Assembly: GCF_016920785.2 (NCBI RefSeq)
Contig: NW_024609880.1
Coordinates: forward strand, 64,419,830-64,483,829
Length of the DNA stretch: 64,000 bases
From: Ixodes scapularis
Taxonomy: Eukaryota > Arthropoda > Arachnida > Ixodida > Ixodidae
Direction: 5' to 3'
A program made the translations under genes and the position numbers. Positions 63,620-64,000 of the stretch are shown piece after piece. The notes below the pieces were generated by a model. That model was not told where the DNA came from and did no database searches. It worked only from the letters and a program-made list of their open reading frames with translations. Every line of letters begins with the position of its first letter. Position 1 is the stretch's first letter.

Positions 63620-64000
63620 CCTGCCGGGAAGCGACGATTCCCCTTAAAGCCGCAATCAAACCCCTCAAACACCGTGCAACAAACGCGGTGTTTGCTCCAG
63701 ACATCATCGCAGAAATATCTGCGTACATCCTTAACTCTGTTTCGAAGCACGTTGTATGCAAACAGTTTTTCTATTACTAATGTGACATCGAAAAACAAGT
63801 AACACGGTTCCGACAGTGTCTGTGTGTTGTAGGACGTATGAGCAGTGGGGACCACGGCTTTAGAAGCTCGGTTCATCATACGTGGACAAGCCGGGATCAA
63901 CCGAAGTGTGCGCTACTTCGACCGTCTTCGCTGCATCTTACACGCAGCCCATCGTAGAACATGGCGTGAAGATGCACTATTTACGATTTTAACTGTACCG
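63620..64000. other. No recognised gene
   Basis: Short ORFs only to the window end. Confidence 0.4.

Overview
The window is eukaryotic and dominated by repeats. It has long introns with canonical GT/AG sites, tRNA-like SINE pieces, Penelope-like elements, Ty3/gypsy and LINE remnants, PIF/Harbinger and hAT transposases, many MITEs, and long poly(C)/poly(G) tracts. The families resemble what I know from chelicerates, especially hard ticks; that assignment is recall plus inference and was not searched.

Layout. 0-3.8 kb: an unidentified ORF with a tandem duplication, then a decayed gypsy-type gag. 3.8-13.2 kb: four Penelope-like copies in a mirror-image array (two minus, two plus), bounded as a block by an identical 11-bp direct repeat; one copy keeps an intact RT + GIY-YIG reading frame. 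13.3-16.9 kb: no recognisable gene. 16.9-19.3 kb: foldback MITEs, a tandem repeat and a small Harbinger-type MITE. 19.3-27.7 kb: a nest in which a gypsy pol (minus) is split by a LINE (minus), which is itself hit by a hAT element and a TA-flanked MITE. 27.7-31.2 kb: a near-perfect palindrome at a breakpoint, a Harbinger fragment, a SINE, short tandem repeats and a piece of a second Penelope family.

31.7-41.05 kb holds the one convincing host gene, on the minus strand: a two-exon, single-pass membrane protein of the M13 (neprilysin/ECE) family with a very long N-terminal cytoplasmic region. The HExxH zinc site is absent, so it is probably a pseudopeptidase. Its 5.8-kb intron is filled with MITEs, a SINE fragment and a LINE fragment.

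41-49.5 kb: an SGNH-hydrolase-like retrotransposon ORF1 remnant, an unusual TIR-bounded element carrying a two-exon ORF, and several dispersed repeats. 49.6-54.1 kb: a nearly complete PIF/Harbinger transposon with a multi-exon DDE transposase broken by a 10-bp duplication and one nonsense codon. 54-60 kb: MITEs and a degenerate hAT transposase (TTF / DUF4371 / HATC type), itself invaded by a hAT MITE. 60-64 kb: a tandem repeat, a LINE-like tail, a minisatellite and GC-rich sequence without a recognised gene.

Apart from the M13-like gene, almost every coding signal belongs to a mobile element. The main interest lies in the architecture of these elements and in the predicted inactive peptidase.
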